From contig JAGAWH010000157.1 in assembly GCA_017941505.1 (NCBI GenBank), positions 1-20,195 of the forward strand: a DNA stretch of 20,195 nt. The letters are read 5' to 3'. The notes under the pieces are model-generated. The model was not told the origin of the DNA. It saw only the letters and a program-made list of their open reading frames with translations, and made no database searches. The translations under genes were made by a program, and so were the position numbers. The stretch is from Faecalicoccus sp. GTDB taxonomy: Bacteria > Bacillota_I > Bacilli_A > Erysipelotrichales > Erysipelotrichaceae. This document shows, in pieces, positions 18,810-20,195 of this stretch (the stretch's first letter is position 1; every line of letters starts with the position of its first letter).

Positions 18810-20195
18810 AAAATCTACCTGCCTCTCTAAAAGCTAACGCTATTTCTGAATTATGTGTATGTTCATAAAGTTCTTCACTTTGTTCACCCAGCATAATATC
18901 GCGATAATAAAAATCACGAAGGTTATTATTACTCTTAACATTGGTCAACCGAATAAATCGATGATTCGGATTAGTGGTAGTGAACGCAACAAATCCTTTA
19001 TCAAGGGTTTCCAGTGGTCTTAAATTATGAGAAGTAAATATAAGCTGTCCTTTCCCTTTTTCGGATATGATACGTACTATTTCACCCAGAAGATATTCGA
19101 ATACACCTGAATCTAATTCATCGATTGCGACTGTAGCTGAAGGTTGATTGTATACAACAATCAACAACTGTAAAATAGATATTATTTTTTTAATTCCGTG
19201 TGATTCATATTTTAAAGGAAGCTCAATATTATTTCTTTTTGACATAAGCTGGATTCTATTCCCCTTTTTGCCGTTCGGTAATATCACCACACCTAAATCT
19301 TTAATGTTCACAGTTAAACCCGGAACAATCTGAGTAAGAACTGTATTCAAATTCATCATCATTTTTTCGACGATTTCCTTAACACCTTCTTCAACTTCAA
19401 CCGGATCATCCAAAGAAAGTTTAATTGCCACCTGTTGGGATAGGGCACCATCTAACTTAAAGACAAAGGATTGCGTATCCAAACAGATTAAACCGGATGG
19501 ATCTGTTCTTATCACAAATAAGTTATGGTTACCAAATTGAACCAGGCTGTTGATAATCGCATAATAAAAGTCAAATTCTTTTGAATAACCATTATTTTTT
19601 ATACGTGTCATCTTGTTTTCAGAAATAAGATTCAAAAACATTTGAGAAAATATAAAAGAGGTTGAAGATGCTTCCGCAAATTTCTTTGCGACCATCAAAT
19701 CTGTAGATGCATCTTTTGAATCACCAATCAGCAGTCGCCGCTTTGAATCAGGTAAAACAGCTGCCGCAGTGGCTGTATCAATTAACCGCCCAATTTTGGT
19801 TTGTTTATTGCTGAGAATAGGACATTTTAATACTTCATTAAATACGACCACTTTCTTTTTATTATTCTCACTCACAGCAGTATTTTGATTCGATGTCTCC
19901 TGTACTCCTTTAATGCTGAATTGATATTTTACAACTTGTGTTTGCTGGTCCAGCATAATCTTAAAAGTAAAAGACAGCGTGGCTTGATGTGCTTCCATAT
20001 TGATATAGTCGGCAAATTCATTTGGAATCGACTTTCCGCAAAGAACGTATTTTAATAAATCAATAGATTCTATAACAGCTGTTTTACCGGAACCGTTTTG
20101 CCCATAGATTCCTACAATGCTGGCTTTATAATCCTTTCTGGAATTCTCTAATGAAAGATTGCCATGAATAATATTTTTAAAGTTTTTTATTTCAA
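18799..20195 (-). CDS. AAA family (ABC-type, AAA_15-like) ATPase, N-terminus cut by window edge
   Basis: An ABC/SMC-like AAA ATPase of at least 464 residues. The frame stays open to the right edge, where it reads EIKNFKNIIHGNLSLE, the usual first strand of these proteins, so only a few residues are missing. Walker A is GIYGQNGSGKT (about 20090-20122). The middle is a long variable insert. The C-terminal half holds YESHGIKKIISILQLL in the signature position, Walker B TVAIDELDSG and the switch histidine FTSHN. An internal ATG at 19998 lies after Walker A and is not the true start. It overlaps the TOPRIM-like gene by 11 bases. In known two-gene defence systems such ATPases sense infection and hold or release the effector. 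The assignment to defence is an inference from this pairing. Confidence 0.88.
   Translation of the reverse strand, partial: EIKNFKNIIHGNLSLENSRKDYKASIVGIYGQNGSGKTAVIESIDLLKYVLCGKSIPNEFADYINMEAHQATLSFTFKIMLDQQTQVVKYQFSIKGVQETSNQNTAVSENNKKKVVVFNEVLKCPILSNKQTKIGRLIDTATAAAVLPDSKRRLLIGDSKDASTDLMVAKKFAEASSTSFIFSQMFLNLISENKMTRIKNNGYSKEFDFYYAIINSLVQFGNHNLFVIRTDPSGLICLDTQSFVFKLDGALSQQVAIKLSLDDPVEVEEGVKEIVEKMMMNLNTVLTQIVPGLTVNIKDLGVVILPNGKKGNRIQLMSKRNNIELPLKYESHGIKKIISILQLLIVVYNQPSATVAIDELDSGVFEYLLGEIVRIISEKGKGQLIFTSHNLRPLETLDKGFVAFTTTNPNHRFIRLTNVKSNNNLRDFYYRDIMLGEQSEELYEHTHNSEIALAFREAGRFFGT

Noticed and set aside
19996..19998. Start of the ATPase at the internal ATG (19998)
   Set aside because: The frame stays open upstream and encodes Walker A (GIYGQNGSGKT) and the usual first strand, so the true start is right of the window.

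Overview
The window looks like a low-GC to mid-GC Bacillota (Firmicutes) chromosome. The evidence is strong AGGAGG-type ribosome sites, tightly packed same-strand operons, U-tailed intrinsic terminators and the rodZ-like/pgsA/cinA/recA gene order known from Bacillus relatives. An Erysipelotrichia-type gut or oral anaerobe is my guess from protein flavour only. Twenty-one protein genes are supported. Twenty lie on the minus strand and one, the second family 1 glycosidase, lies on the plus strand. I see no insertion sequence, CRISPR array or complete tRNA/rRNA gene. No stretch longer than about 300 bases is without a gene.

Region by region, in + coordinates (minus-strand transcription runs right to left): 1-104 holds two stem-loops and a T-tract on the plus strand, the 3' end of an unidentified RNA or transcript converging on recA. 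140-3346 is the envelope/recombination operon: RodZ-like membrane HTH protein, PgsA, CinA C-terminal amidase and RecA, with overlapping or nearly abutting ends. 3412-4849 is an ACT-domain protein, a thioredoxin-like protein and a short-chain dehydrogenase, translationally coupled. 4938-5767 is an SRPBCC-like protein coupled to a DUF4418 membrane protein, with an operator-like inverted repeat downstream of the promoter. 5860-6702 is a DUF3737 beta-helix protein with its own promoter and terminator.

6796-13045 reads as one long gene train in the order two-TM membrane protein, Hsp70-like ATPase with a C-terminal membrane hairpin, a MntP-ZIP fusion transporter, a 6-phospho-beta-glucosidase and a nitroreductase. 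A short intrinsic terminator lies between the Hsp70-like gene and the transporter. The fusion joins a manganese-exporter family and a ZIP metal-transporter family in one chain. The Hsp70-like pair looks like a membrane-associated chaperone or remodelling machine without an assigned function.

13156-15542 holds a transglutaminase-like protein without a signal peptide and a lipoprotein nucleoside hydrolase, each with a clear terminator. At 15589-18080 a LysR regulator diverges from a second 6-phospho-beta-glucosidase. The intergenic region carries a perfect T-N11-A palindrome centred near -65 of the predicted glycosidase start, so local activation is likely. 18117-20195 holds a TOPRIM-like protein and an ABC-type AAA ATPase whose N-terminus runs off the right edge. 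This overlapping two-gene module resembles OLD/PARIS/AbiL-type phage defence pairs, but I cannot assign a subtype.

The best candidates for undescribed biology are the MntP-ZIP fusion, the Hsp70-membrane pair next to it, and the ATPase-TOPRIM pair.
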